Source of the DNA: Roseobacter sp. GAI101
GTDB lineage: Bacteria; Pseudomonadota; Alphaproteobacteria; Rhodobacterales; Rhodobacteraceae
Direction of reading: 5' to 3'
NCBI RefSeq assembly: GCF_000156335.1
Contig: NZ_DS999213.1
Span: 2,716,929-2,780,928 of the forward strand
Length of the DNA stretch: 64,000 bases
A model generated the notes under the pieces. The model ran no database searches, was not told the origin of the DNA, and saw only the letters and a list, made by a program, of their open reading frames with translations. Position numbers and translations under genes: made by a program. Shown one piece after another: positions 9,598-18,798 of the stretch; position 1 is the stretch's first letter, and every line of letters begins with the position of its first letter.

Positions 9598-9612
9598 AGT
9601 GGAGTGACTATC

Positions 9613-10974
9613 GTGCGATACCTCTTGGTGGCCATCTTGGGCCTGAGCGTTGCGGGTTGTGGTACCGTGTACCGGACATCTGACGTCGTCGAAGGCGTTG
9701 CGGGCGGCACCAATGTGCGTGTTCTCGAATTGACGGCGGAATCTGTCATCCAAGCCAACAGATCCACGATCGCGCCGCGGTCGCTTCCGGCCTATTTCTC
9801 GCAGACCGCTGGATCTGGATCCGGTGTGCGGGGTGGCGTCGGCGCTTTGCCGTCACCGACCTTCCAGGATGAAGTCCGCCCGCAGGCGCTTGAACTGCGC
9901 TTGCCGCCCCGTGCCGACCCCGGCCCGTACCAGATTGGCGTCGGTGACGTGGTCTTGCTGGCCACACCACGCGCTGCGACTTCGGTCGAGCAGCTTTCCG
10001 GTTTGCTGGCCGCGCAAAATTCGCGCCAAGGCTACACCGTCCAGGACGACGGTTCGATCAACATTCCCGATGTCGGCCGCGTTCGGATCGCAGGCCTGAC
10101 AATCGAAGACGCCGAAGCCGCGCTTTTCCAGCGGTTGGTTGAGAACCAGATCGATCCCACCTTCAGCCTTGAGATTTCGGAATTCAATTCCCGCAAGGTT
10201 TCCATCGGTGGTGCCGTCGGCCAGCCCGCCGTTGTGCCCGTGACGCTGACGCCACTTTACCTTGAAGAAGCGCTTGCCGCTGCTGGTGGCATCACCGTCG
10301 AAGACCAGGATTACGCATCGATCCGTTTGTACCGCGATGGTACCCTGTATCAGATCCCGCTGTCCGAACTGTATTCGCGGGCAAGCCTGACCCGGACACG
10401 CTTGCTGCCGGGGGATGCGATTTTTGTCGATACGGAATATGAACTTTCCCGCGCACAGGAATATTTCACGCAGCAGATCACATTGATCCAGGCCCGTCAG
10501 GTTGCCCGTCAAGCCGCGCTTTCCGAACTGCAGCTTGAGGTTACGTTGCGCCGCTCTAACCTGGATGAAGCGCGCGCGAACTATCAGACCCGCGTCGATT
10601 TGGGCGCTGATAACCGCGACTATGTCTACCTCGCCGGTGAAGTCGGCACGCAGGCGCGTTTTGCCCTGCCGTTTGAACGCAAGGCGAACCTTGCTGATGC
10701 ACTGTACGATTCAGGTGGGGTTGCGTCGTCAACTGGTGACATCTCGCAGATTTATGTATTGCGGGCCTCTTCCGACCCTCGTGAATTCGGTGCCGTGACT
10801 GCGTGGCATCTGGATACGCGCAATGCTGCGAACCTGGCATTGGCCACACGGTTTGAGCTGCGCCCCGACGATATCATCTTTATCGCGCAGCAGCCTGTTA
10901 CCAAGTGGAGCCGGTCAGTCTCGCAGATTGTTCCGCAGGTTCTGTCCGCAGGGAATACATTGTCAGGTAACTGA
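9613..10974 (+). CDS. Wza-like polysaccharide export lipoprotein (Poly_export/SLBB)
   Basis: Outer-membrane polysaccharide export channel protein. The GTG at 9613 (MRYLLVAILGLSVAGC) is preferred because GGAG at 9601-9604 sits eight bases upstream; a GTG at 9604 is also in frame. The lipobox is SVAGC. After a linker, the Poly_export domain begins near YQIGVGDVVLLATP (about residue 115), and SLBB-type segments follow (VSIGGAVGQPAVVPV, later VYLAGEVG). A helical stretch rich in Arg, Gln and Glu (about residues 285-325) may be coiled coil. At about 453 residues it is longer than E. coli Wza. Last gene of the YjbH operon, followed by a strong terminator. Confidence 0.9.
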   Translation: MRYLLVAILGLSVAGCGTVYRTSDVVEGVAGGTNVRVLELTAESVIQANRSTIAPRSLPAYFSQTAGSGSGVRGGVGALPSPTFQDEVRPQALELRLPPRADPGPYQIGVGDVVLLATPRAATSVEQLSGLLAAQNSRQGYTVQDDGSINIPDVGRVRIAGLTIEDAEAALFQRLVENQIDPTFSLEISEFNSRKVSIGGAVGQPAVVPVTLTPLYLEEALAAAGGITVEDQDYASIRLYRDGTLYQIPLSELYSRASLTRTRLLPGDAIFVDTEYELSRAQEYFTQQITLIQARQVARQAALSELQLEVTLRRSNLDEARANYQTRVDLGADNRDYVYLAGEVGTQARFALPFERKANLADALYDSGGVASSTGDISQIYVLRASSDPREFGAVTAWHLDTRNAANLALATRFELRPDDIIFIAQQPVTKWSRSVSQIVPQVLSAGNTLSGN

Positions 10975-10994
10975 TAGGTTCGAAATACTGCATG

Positions 10995-11022
10995 AAGGCC
11001 GGGCATTATGTCCGGCCTTTTT
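10995..11022 (+). terminator. Rho-independent terminator of the YjbH-YjbF-Wza operon
   Basis: AAGGCCGG (10995-11002) pairs with CCGGCCTT (11012-11019) across a nine-base loop and is followed by a T-run. It starts 20 bases after the Wza-like stop. Confidence 0.9.
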
Positions 11023-11049
11023 GCGTTCAGTTCGCTTCAAATATTGTTC

Positions 11050-11076
11050 TGATTGTTCTCATTTAAAAAACAATCA
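11050..11076. promoter_or_regulatory. 8-bp inverted repeat upstream of the Gtr operon
   Basis: TGATTGTT (11050-11057) and AACAATCA (11069-11076) are perfect complements with eleven AT-rich bases between them. The site lies about 90 bases before the GtrB-like start, in an AT-rich gap, and is a candidate operator. Confidence 0.4.
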
Positions 11077-11165
11077 TATGCGCAGTTTAACCTAATCCGT
11101 GCCCCATTTCGGCCACATCCCCTAATTATCACTTGGATAAGCATCAATCTGGACGGAGTGTCGGA

Positions 11166-12116
11166 ATGTATCTTTCAGTGGTGATCCCTTGCATGAACGA
11201 AGAAGCCTCGATTCCGGGGTTGGTTGAGCGTTTGTCAAAAACGATCGGCCCCTGGAAGGATCAGGCCGAGATCATCCTGGTTGATGACGGGTCGACAGAT
11301 TCAACGTGGAAAGCAATCGAAGCGGCCAAGAAGGTCTGCCCCCAGTTGGTCGGCCTGAAGCTGTCGGCAAACCGGGGACATCAGATCGCCCTGACCGCCG
11401 GGCTTGAGGCCGCGCAGGGCGACCGCATCTTTATGCTGGATGCCGATTTGCAGGACCCGCCAGAATTGCTGACGGATATGATGTTCATGATGGATCGCGG
11501 ATTTGACGTGGTTTATGGCCGCCGCAGCGAACGTCGTGGCGAGACGATGTTCAAGAAGGCAACCGCGCATCTGTTCTACCGTTTCCTGAATGCGATGTCC
11601 GATGTGCCGATCCCTCGTGACACGGGCGATTTCCGTCTGGTGAACCGTCGGTCTCTGGATGCTGTACTGGCGATGCCTGAAAAGGCGCGCTTTATTCGCG
11701 GTATGTTTGCATGGGCTGGCTTCAAGCAGGTCGGTATCGAATATATCCGCGCCCCGCGCGAATTGGGCGAAACCAAATACCCATTCCGCGCCATGATGCG
11801 ATTTGCCATCGATGCGATGACCGCGTTCTCCACCAAGCCACTAAGACTCGCCACGCGTCTGGCCTTTGTCAGCCTGCTGATGGCGGCGCTGATGGCTGTC
11901 TATGTGATCTATTCACTGGTCGTGTACCAGACCGCCCCCGGTTGGGCATCGGTCGTGCTGGCGGTCAGCTTTTTCTCGGGCGCGCAACTGCTGACCCTCG
12001 GGATCATGGGCGAATATATCGGCCGCCTCTATGTCGAGGCCAAGAACCGTCCGCTGTATTTTGTCAGTGAAGAGGTGCGCGATGTCGCGCCTGTCACCCA
12101 ACGGCTGCGTGCGTAA
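11166..12116 (+). CDS. GtrB-like polyprenyl-phosphate glycosyltransferase (GT2)
   Basis: Inner-membrane GT2 enzyme of the GtrB/DPM1-like group, which loads a sugar onto undecaprenyl phosphate. It has 316 residues from the ATG at 11166, chosen because GGAG at 11155-11158 lies seven bases upstream. The GT-A domain has VVIPCMNEE, LVDDGSTD and the DADLQDPPE metal-binding block. Two C-terminal membrane helices follow (about residues 235-260 and 268-295). Next come a GtrA-like flippase (ATG two bases after this stop), a methyltransferase and a GtrII-like transferase, so this is a three-component Gtr-type glycan decoration system. The sugar is probably a hexose, but this cannot be shown from sequence. 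Confidence 0.92.
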   Translation: MYLSVVIPCMNEEASIPGLVERLSKTIGPWKDQAEIILVDDGSTDSTWKAIEAAKKVCPQLVGLKLSANRGHQIALTAGLEAAQGDRIFMLDADLQDPPELLTDMMFMMDRGFDVVYGRRSERRGETMFKKATAHLFYRFLNAMSDVPIPRDTGDFRLVNRRSLDAVLAMPEKARFIRGMFAWAGFKQVGIEYIRAPRELGETKYPFRAMMRFAIDAMTAFSTKPLRLATRLAFVSLLMAALMAVYVIYSLVVYQTAPGWASVVLAVSFFSGAQLLTLGIMGEYIGRLYVEAKNRPLYFVSEEVRDVAPVTQRLRA

Positions 12117-12117
12117 C

Positions 12118-12522
12118 ATGGGCCTGCTGCGTCATAAACTTGTCCGCTTTGCGATTGTCGGCGGTGGGACGGCCTTGGCCTATGTCCTGCTGTACCTGAT
12201 GTTCCTCGCGATGGGGGTGGCGCAGGTTTCAGCCAATGGCATCGCCTTCTTGCTGGCCGTTTTGCTGCAATATGCGGGCCAGGCGGCGTTTACCTTTGGC
12301 CAGCCTCTCAAGGATCGTAGCCAGATCAGCCGGTTTTGCGTGATGGTGGGGCTGGGCTTTGCCAACTCTGCGGTTATTACCGGACCCATCGCCATGATGT
12401 CGGGTCTGTCCGCCTGGGCCGCTGCAGCCATCGTCATGGTCGTGCTGCCGGTCCAGAATTACATCTTCATGACCTTGTGGGTCTTTGCATCCCCTATTTC
12501 TAAAACGGAAATCAGAACATGA
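12118..12522 (+). CDS. GtrA-like small membrane protein (lipid-linked sugar flippase)
   Basis: Protein of 134 residues with four predicted membrane helices and the GtrA/DPMS opening LVRFAIVGGGTALAYV. GtrA proteins are thought to flip the undecaprenyl-phosphate sugar made by GtrB to the periplasmic face. The ATG at 12118, two bases after the GtrB-like stop, gives the usual family length; upstream in-frame codons would overlap the GtrB gene. The next gene starts inside its stop codon (ATGA), so the set is tightly coupled. Confidence 0.88.
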   Translation: MGLLRHKLVRFAIVGGGTALAYVLLYLMFLAMGVAQVSANGIAFLLAVLLQYAGQAAFTFGQPLKDRSQISRFCVMVGLGFANSAVITGPIAMMSGLSAWAAAAIVMVVLPVQNYIFMTLWVFASPISKTEIRT

Positions 12523-13292
12523 GCCATATTTATAACGACACCTTCTTTGACTACATCAACCAAAGCGCGCGGGCTTCGGCCAAGCCGCTGATCGCCTTGC
12601 TGTTCCCGAAATTGCAGCCTCGGAGCGTGATTGATCTGGGCAGTGGCCGTGGCGTTTGGCTGGATGAATGGCAGCGTGCAGGCGCGCATGACGTGCTGGC
12701 GGTCGATGGGGATTATGTCAGCCGTGATCAATTGGCGGTCGCCGCCACGGATTTTCTGGCGGCTGATCTGACGGCCCCGGTCGAAACCGGTCGCCGCTTT
12801 GATCTGGCCCAAAGCCTTGAGGTGGGCGAACACCTTCCGACCGAAGCATCGGAAACGCTTGTCGACAGCCTGACCAACGCGTCGGACCGCGTGCTGTTCT
12901 CTGCCGCGGTCACGGGCCAGGGTGGGGAATTCCACGTTAACGAACAGCCGCTTTCCTTCTGGCAAGACTTGTTCGCCGCACGCGGCTACACCGCCTTTGA
13001 TTGCGTACGTCCGGATTTGAAAGACAACAAGGATATCGCCCCTTGGTACCGCTATAACGCGATCCTTTACGTCAATGCCGCAGGTCGCAAGGATCTGCCG
13101 CCAGAGATTCTGGCAACTGAAATTCCCGTTGGCAAGCCTGTCAAGAATGCCGGTAACCTTGCCTGGCGCATGCGCCTGGCTGTGGTCAGCAAACTGCCGC
13201 GCAGTGTCGTGACGTTCATTGCGCAGGCGCGTGCCATGGTACTGGCCATCCGCGCCCGCCGCGCCAAAACAGTTGGCCGCGTACAGGCATGA
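12519..13292 (+). CDS. Class I SAM-dependent methyltransferase
   Basis: Cytoplasmic methyltransferase of 257 residues with a Rossmann-type AdoMet fold. Motif I is VIDLGSGRGVWLDEW (about residues 37-51), followed by an acidic VDGDYV and the VEHLP-like block VGEHLPTEAS. The C-terminal 60 residues are basic and may contact membrane or nucleic acid. The gene is coupled on both sides by four-base overlaps, inside a GtrB-GtrA-GtrII-like operon. That placement suggests it methylates a sugar or lipid-linked intermediate of the same glycan, but this is inferred from position only. Confidence 0.82.
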   Translation: MSHIYNDTFFDYINQSARASAKPLIALLFPKLQPRSVIDLGSGRGVWLDEWQRAGAHDVLAVDGDYVSRDQLAVAATDFLAADLTAPVETGRRFDLAQSLEVGEHLPTEASETLVDSLTNASDRVLFSAAVTGQGGEFHVNEQPLSFWQDLFAARGYTAFDCVRPDLKDNKDIAPWYRYNAILYVNAAGRKDLPPEILATEIPVGKPVKNAGNLAWRMRLAVVSKLPRSVVTFIAQARAMVLAIRARRAKTVGRVQA

Positions 13293-14731
13293 CGGCAGCA
13301 GTGGCGATGCATGACGGTACGGCTGAAAAGGCGCATCGCCTGACGCTTGGCCCGACCCTCACGGTGGTTCTGGCTGCTGCATTAGTGATGTCGGCGCTTA
13401 ATCTGATGGATCCGATGATCCGCCACGATGACTATCCGGCGTTCTTCGGCGATGCTGCCGCTTTCTGGAACAAGACCCTGCATGAAGGCCGCTGGCTGAA
13501 CTACATCTGGCATCTGCGCGAGGTTTTGACCCCTGCGTCGTTGAACTTTGCTGTCTATCAGGGGCTTTGGGCCGTTTTTGTGGCCTCGCTTGCCGTGGTT
13601 GCCAGCGGGCCGAAAGGTGCGACCTGGTTTACCTTGGTGCTGGCGTTGATGATGATGGTGTCGCCGTCAGCGATGCTGATCTCGCTTTGGTTCAATACGT
13701 TGATTCCCGGTCTGGCAGTTGTGGCGCTGTTCGCGTTTTTGGCCTGTCGTGTGTCCAGTGCGACATTGCGTGCCCTGCTGCCAGGTTTCGTGATCGTCAG
13801 TTTCATGGCTTACACGACCTATCCGTTGCTTTTGCTTGCCGTTTGCATCGCCAAGACCCAGGAACGATCCCTGCGGGATCTGACCGGGTTGATGGCGCTG
13901 TTCTGTGTCAGCTTTGTTATTGCAGTCCTGACCGTCTACGCGATCAACTGGCAGTTCCACGGCGTCTTCGGCGTTCCGGTTGCCGAATGGCGCGAACCCA
14001 CGGCGGCGGGGGGGCTGGCGGGCATGTTGGAAAACCTGCCAAAGCTGCTTGAAACGTTCAAGATCATGTTCCACCGCAATGGCTTTGGCTTTGCGCCGTT
14101 GATCGGGCTAATGCCCGTCATGCTGATCGCGGCCTTTTTCGTGCTGCGCAGGAGGGCCCCTCTTGAGGCGCTGTATCTTTTTGCCGGTCTGTCGGTCGGC
14201 ATCGCGTTGGTTGTCGTTCAAGTGCTGAAGATCGGCGTGCTTGTGCCGCCGCGCGCCTTTATCTTTGCTTGGGTCTTTGCCGTGCTGACGATTGTGCGTG
14301 CAGTGCAATTGCTAAGCGTTACCGATGGGCTTCATGGCCGGTTGGGCCGCAATGCCGCCTTGCTGATCATCGGTGTCTATTTCATTCAGATATTTCTGTT
14401 CTACGGCCAGTTTCGCACGTGGCACGCTGATACAAAGGCGCTGGCCCACGAGATGTCGGTGCTTGACGGCGATGTATTCGTCTACGGTGATCCGTCAAAG
14501 ATCACATCAGGCAAAGACGCCGGAATCCAGTCGCGCGAGGCACTGCCGTTTCGGATGAAGCATTTGACGGGGCGCGATGTCATCACATGCCACACGACGC
14601 CCGACCTGTGCCCTGCGCAGCCCGAACTGGGCGACACGGGCGAGGTCGAGATTCACGTGCGCCGTACCGATGCTGGCACCTTCATGATTTTCACACCGCT
14701 CCCCGAGGAGGACGAGTCAGACGCCTTGTGA
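13289..14731 (+). CDS. GtrII-like polytopic glucosyltransferase
   Basis: Integral membrane protein of 480 residues with about nine or ten hydrophobic helices, matching the glucosyltransferase GtrII family. These GT-C-like enzymes transfer the flipped sugar to the growing polysaccharide in the periplasm. The first loop contains the acidic MIRHDDYPAFFGD block after the first helix, the place where GT-C enzymes carry catalytic acids. A soluble C-terminal tail (about residues 375-480) follows. The gene is coupled to the methyltransferase by an ATGA overlap. Its 3' end overlaps the convergent sugar-kinase gene by 15 bases. Family membership is likely; the donor and acceptor are unknown. Confidence 0.78.
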   Translation: MTAAVAMHDGTAEKAHRLTLGPTLTVVLAAALVMSALNLMDPMIRHDDYPAFFGDAAAFWNKTLHEGRWLNYIWHLREVLTPASLNFAVYQGLWAVFVASLAVVASGPKGATWFTLVLALMMMVSPSAMLISLWFNTLIPGLAVVALFAFLACRVSSATLRALLPGFVIVSFMAYTTYPLLLLAVCIAKTQERSLRDLTGLMALFCVSFVIAVLTVYAINWQFHGVFGVPVAEWREPTAAGGLAGMLENLPKLLETFKIMFHRNGFGFAPLIGLMPVMLIAAFFVLRRRAPLEALYLFAGLSVGIALVVVQVLKIGVLVPPRAFIFAWVFAVLTIVRAVQLLSVTDGLHGRLGRNAALLIIGVYFIQIFLFYGQFRTWHADTKALAHEMSVLDGDVFVYGDPSKITSGKDAGIQSREALPFRMKHLTGRDVITCHTTPDLCPAQPELGDTGEVEIHVRRTDAGTFMIFTPLPEEDESDAL

Positions 14732-15643
14732 CAGCTCTGACAACATCGGAGGGTTCGCGCCTGCGCGGGATACGGTGATCGATGCGACCTCGGCCCCCAG
14801 ACGCAGGGCGGCCAGCGCGTCATCGGCGCTTAGCTGCGCGATCCCGGCCTTGGTCAGGCAGCCCATTTGCGACAGTTTCGCCAAGACACCCGCATTAAAC
14901 GTGTCACCCGCCCCCACGGTATCGACGACATCGACCCGGCGCGATGCGGCATCGACGGTTTCACCGTTGGCCAGATAGGCCGTTGCCCCCGCACTGCCCT
15001 TGGTCAGGACCAGCAGCTTGGGTCCCAGTGCCATCAGGGCACGGGCTTTTTCTTCAATCGGCGCGTCGCCGGGCGTGATCCAATGCAGATCATCATCCGA
15101 AACCTTCAGGATATCACAGACCGCAATCATCTGGGTCAGACGCGCACGGTAGCTTTCCTCGTCCACGATGAACAGAGGCCGGATGTTCGGATCGATCACG
15201 ATAACACGATCCCGCGCCTCTTGCAGGGCAAGGGCGGCGTAGAAATCCGCTGCGGGCATGCCGATCAGGCTGATCCCTCCGAAATATAGCGTCGATACGT
15301 CGGCGGGAATGACCGGCAGCGCAGTGGCATTCAGCGATCGGCCAGCGGTATTTTCGTCATAAAACGTATAGGTCGCGTGGCCGTCTTTCAGCTGTACGAA
15401 GGCCAAGGTCGTCGGTTGGCCTGACAGGATCACCGTGGACGTATCGACCGCGCTGGCCTGCAACGTATCGCGCAGCAATGTTCCGAACATGTCGGTCGAC
15501 AGACCGGACAAAAATCCCACATCACGTTCAAGCCGCCCCAGGGACACCGCCGTGTTGAACACGGCCCCGCCTGCATAGGGTCTGAAGGCCCCGTCGGTTT
15601 CGATCATGTCGATCAACGCTTCGCCGCAACATAGTATCATCAT
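14717..15643 (-). CDS. PfkB-family carbohydrate kinase (fructokinase-like)
   Basis: ATP-dependent sugar kinase of 308 residues. The N-terminal motif ILCCGEALIDM and glycine-rich YAGGAVFNTAVSLGRL are typical of fructokinases and 2-keto-3-deoxygluconate kinases. The C-terminal PfkB signature DTVGAGDTFNAGVLAKL carries the catalytic Asp. The ATG at 15643 is used because GGGAG lies five bases upstream on the minus strand; earlier in-frame codons add an unrelated leader. It stands alone between the Gtr operon and a GMC oxidoreductase, so context does not reveal the substrate. Fructose is the best guess. Confidence 0.88.
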   Translation of the reverse strand: MMILCCGEALIDMIETDGAFRPYAGGAVFNTAVSLGRLERDVGFLSGLSTDMFGTLLRDTLQASAVDTSTVILSGQPTTLAFVQLKDGHATYTFYDENTAGRSLNATALPVIPADVSTLYFGGISLIGMPAADFYAALALQEARDRVIVIDPNIRPLFIVDEESYRARLTQMIAVCDILKVSDDDLHWITPGDAPIEEKARALMALGPKLLVLTKGSAGATAYLANGETVDAASRRVDVVDTVGAGDTFNAGVLAKLSQMGCLTKAGIAQLSADDALAALRLGAEVASITVSRAGANPPMLSELSQGV

Positions 15644-15768
15644 TTCCGCTCCCGCCGGGTTCTTGCCGTTTTGATTAGGGGAGTCAGCGCTAACGGTCCA
15701 GATAAAACTTATTCCGTTGCCCATGGCAGGCCGCACGGTAAGATGCGGCAAAGCGGGGGGAAGACGCA

Positions 15769-17361
15769 GTGGAATTTGACTATATCATCGTAGGCGGCGG
15801 GACGGCGGGTTGCGTGCTGGCCAATCGGCTATCCGCCAATCCCAAGACACGCGTGCTGATGCTTGAGGCGGGGAAAAGCGACAATTACCACTGGGTGCAT
15901 GTACCGATTGGCTATCTGTACTGCATCGGAAATCCGCGCACCGACTGGATGATGAAAACCGCGGCAGAACCGGGTTTGAACGGACGATCATTAAGTTACC
16001 CTAGGGGCAAATTGCTGGGCGGCTGTAGTTCTGTAAACGGCATGATTTACATGCGCGGGCAGGCGGCGGATTACGACGGCTGGCGACAGATGGGCAATAC
16101 CGGTTGGGGCTGGGACGACGTGCTGCCCTATTTCCTGCAAAGCGAAGACCACCACGACGAAGCCAAGCCGCTGCACCAGTCGGGCGGCGAATGGAAAGTG
16201 TCGCCGCAACGTCTCCGTTGGGACATCCTGAAAGCCGTGCAGGAAGGTGCGAAAGAGTTCGGCGTAGAGCCTACGTCGGACTTTAATACAGGTACTAACG
16301 AGGGGTCCGGGTTTTTCGAGGTCAACCAGAAGAACGGGGTGCGTTGGAATACCGCCAAGGCGTTTTTGCGCCCGGCGATGAAGCGGCCGAACCTCAAGGT
16401 GATGACGCAGGCGCACACCCATCGGATCACACTGGACGGCAAGCGCGCCACCGGCGTTGAATTCGAACACAAAGGTCAAATCGTGCACGCCACCGCGCGG
16501 GCCGAGGTGATCCTGGCGGCGGGGGCCATCAACTCTCCGAAGCTGTTGGAACTGTCGGGGATCGGCCAGCCGGACCGGTTGAGCGATCTGGGCGTGACGC
16601 CGCTGCACGATCTGCAAGGGGTCGGCGAAAACCTTCAGGACCATCTGCAAATCAGAACGGTGTTCAAGGTGACAGGGGCAAAGACGCTGAACGAAACCGT
16701 CAACAGTCTGTGGGGGAAGGCGCGGATCGGGCTGCAATATGCGATGACCCAAAGTGGTCCGCTGTCGATGGCCCCCAGCCAGTTCGGCATGTTCACCAAA
16801 AGCGATCCCAGCCTTGAGACACCTGATCTGGAATATCACATCCAGCCGCTGTCGACCGACAAACTGGGCGACCCGTTGCATCCTTTCCCCGCGATCACCG
16901 TGTCGGTGTGCAACCTGCGGCCGGATTCTGTTGGTGCGACCCATATCGACAGCACCGACATCAACCGCCAGCCTGACATTCGCCTGAACTACCTCAGCGC
17001 CGAACGGGACCGGATGGTCGCCGTGCAATCGATCAAACAGGCGCGGCAATTGATGACGGCCGAGGCGCTTGCGCGATATTCTCCGACCGAGATGCTGCCG
17101 GGCGCACACATCGCATCGGACGCGGAATTGCTGCGCGAGGCGGGCAATATCGCGACGACGATTTTCCATCCGGTCGGCACCTGCAAAATGGGGAGTGACG
17201 ACCGCGCCGTCGTGGATACGCAGTTGCGTGTGCACGGGATGGACGGGTTGCGGGTTGTGGACGCGTCGATCATGCCCAAGATCGTTTCGGGCAATACAGC
17301 ATCGCCCGTCATCATGATTGCTGAAAAAGCGGCCAAGATGATCTTGGCGCAGGCGCGCTGA
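15769..17361 (+). CDS. GMC-family FAD oxidoreductase (choline/alcohol dehydrogenase type)
   Basis: Flavoenzyme of 530 residues. The FAD-binding Rossmann motif is DYIIVGGGTAGCVLANRLS at the N-terminus. The GMC signatures are PRGKLLGGCSSVNGMIYMRG-like near residue 80 and GAINSPKLLELSGIG near residue 250. The catalytic His lies in FHPVGTCKMG near residue 465. The family oxidises choline, primary alcohols or polyols. The protein is similar in size to BetA, but no betaine genes lie alongside, so alcohol dehydrogenase is as likely. The start is GTG. A 160-base gap without features follows. Confidence 0.9.
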   Translation: MEFDYIIVGGGTAGCVLANRLSANPKTRVLMLEAGKSDNYHWVHVPIGYLYCIGNPRTDWMMKTAAEPGLNGRSLSYPRGKLLGGCSSVNGMIYMRGQAADYDGWRQMGNTGWGWDDVLPYFLQSEDHHDEAKPLHQSGGEWKVSPQRLRWDILKAVQEGAKEFGVEPTSDFNTGTNEGSGFFEVNQKNGVRWNTAKAFLRPAMKRPNLKVMTQAHTHRITLDGKRATGVEFEHKGQIVHATARAEVILAAGAINSPKLLELSGIGQPDRLSDLGVTPLHDLQGVGENLQDHLQIRTVFKVTGAKTLNETVNSLWGKARIGLQYAMTQSGPLSMAPSQFGMFTKSDPSLETPDLEYHIQPLSTDKLGDPLHPFPAITVSVCNLRPDSVGATHIDSTDINRQPDIRLNYLSAERDRMVAVQSIKQARQLMTAEALARYSPTEMLPGAHIASDAELLREAGNIATTIFHPVGTCKMGSDDRAVVDTQLRVHGMDGLRVVDASIMPKIVSGNTASPVIMIAEKAAKMILAQAR

Positions 17362-17524
17362 ACGGGAGCGTTGATCTGTTCTGACGGTCGGCGCTACGGG
17401 CGTTGTCTGGCCCGCAATCCGGTCCAGACGGTGCGCGGTCACTGGAAGAAAGCACAATTTTGGTTCAAGCTGCGACTGTCGTGCCAAAAGGTGCGACACG
17501 CTGTCTTGAGCTCAGAAAGATCGG

Positions 17525-18016
17525 ATGATCATGGACTATTTGCTATTCGGGATATTTTTGGCCGCATGTCTTGGCGCAGGTGCCACGGGTGCCATGTTTC
17601 CAACGGGCAAGTGGTATGAACGGCTGAAAAAGCCTGGCTGGACACCACCCAACTGGATGTTCCCCGTGATGTGGACCAGCATCTATCTGTTGATCGCTTT
17701 TGCGGGCGCGCGGGTGGCCGGACTTGAGGGCAGCCAATATGCGATGGCCTTCTGGGCGGCGCAGATTGCATTCAACGCCCTGTGGACGCCGGTCTTTTTC
17801 GGATTGCGCAGGCTTAAGGGATCTTTGCCTGTGATGGCGTGTTTGTGGCTTGCGGTGCTGGGGGCGACTGTGACGCATTTCCAGCTGGATTTCTGGGCAG
17901 GTCTTGCCTTTGTGCCCTATATGATCTGGGTCACGATTGCGGCCGCGCTTAACTTTACCATTGCGCGGCTGAACCCTCACGAAAAGCCATTGCGCCCCGC
18001 CGAGATTGAAGTTTAG
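17525..18016 (+). CDS. tspO: TspO/MBR-family tryptophan-rich sensory protein
   Basis: Five-helix membrane protein of 163 residues that binds porphyrins. The start MIMDYLLFGIFLAAC lines up with Rhodobacter TspO. The signatures KPGWTPPNWMFPVMWTSIYLL and FNALWTPVFFG are present, as is the Trp-rich character. In Rhodobacter sphaeroides TspO represses photosynthesis genes in response to oxygen, and its gene lies beside carotenoid genes. Here no bacteriochlorophyll or carotenoid gene is near, but idi, an isoprenoid gene, faces it 53 bases away. Its role in this strain is therefore open. Confidence 0.93.
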   Translation: MIMDYLLFGIFLAACLGAGATGAMFPTGKWYERLKKPGWTPPNWMFPVMWTSIYLLIAFAGARVAGLEGSQYAMAFWAAQIAFNALWTPVFFGLRRLKGSLPVMACLWLAVLGATVTHFQLDFWAGLAFVPYMIWVTIAAALNFTIARLNPHEKPLRPAEIEV

Positions 18017-18069
18017 CGCGCCTGCGTGGGTTTCGATACGCGCGATGCAAGCTGGTCAGGAACAGGTGA

Positions 18070-18588
18070 TCAGGCGGCAAAGATGCTGTTCATGTGGTCC
18101 GCCAGATAGATACGCAGCCAAGGGGTGAAATTCTCTGGCGTGTCGCGGGTCTGGCGGGCAAGCTCTTTCAGATCAACCCAAGCTGTATCCATCACTTCGG
18201 CAGGGTTTGCTTCAACAGTGGTAAAGGCAATCGCCTCGGCTGTGTAAATCTCGACCAGTTCATGTTCGATCAGTCCACCGCCGACATCGGCGCGGTATTC
18301 GACCTGATCCCGATGATCGAGCCGCAAGCCGGTGATCCCCAGTTCTTCTTCCAGACGCCGCCGGGCACAGGCCAAGGCGGGTTCGTCCCAAAACGGATGG
18401 GTGCAGCACGCGTTCGCCCATAGACCGGGCGTGTGGTATTTCCCCAGGGCGCGGCGCTGGATCAGGGTTTCGTTGCCGCGCATCACAAAGACCGAAATCG
18501 CCTTGTGGCGCAGGCCGCGCTGATGGACCTCCAGCTTTTCCACGGGGACCAACGACCCGCCGACCCAAGCTGGAATCATCAGGCTCAT
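18070..18588 (-). CDS. idi: Isopentenyl-diphosphate delta-isomerase, type I
   Basis: Converts isopentenyl diphosphate to dimethylallyl diphosphate, supplying quinone, undecaprenol and carotenoid synthesis. It has 172 residues with a Nudix fold. The catalytic Cys lies in ANACCTHP (about residue 61-62), and the catalytic Glu in IEHELVEIY (about residue 107). The Nudix-like ARRRLEEELGI segment is intact. It is convergent with tspO. In photosynthetic relatives idi is often found in the photosynthesis gene cluster; here it stands apart. Confidence 0.94.
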   Translation of the reverse strand: MSLMIPAWVGGSLVPVEKLEVHQRGLRHKAISVFVMRGNETLIQRRALGKYHTPGLWANACCTHPFWDEPALACARRRLEEELGITGLRLDHRDQVEYRADVGGGLIEHELVEIYTAEAIAFTTVEANPAEVMDTAWVDLKELARQTRDTPENFTPWLRIYLADHMNSIFAA

Positions 18589-18798
18589 ACCCGGATCACC
18601 ACAAAAAGGCCTGTCAGATGTGCCAAATTCTTGATCCCCATTTTGATATGCTTCAAAGGCCGTGATAGCCCGGCGCTTTGTTCGATTAAGACTCGAATGT
18701 TAGACGATGTACATCCACATCGTGGCAAAGTGATGTAAATCTTTCAAGGCGTTCGTTGCGGCAGATTGAGGCCGTGCTTGCGCCCCAAGATATCCCGC

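Noticed and set aside
15991..17499. 502-codon open frame opposite the GMC oxidoreductase gene
   Set aside because: It is the antisense shadow of a conserved gene in high-GC DNA; its translation is rich in Arg, His and Gln with no family resemblance.
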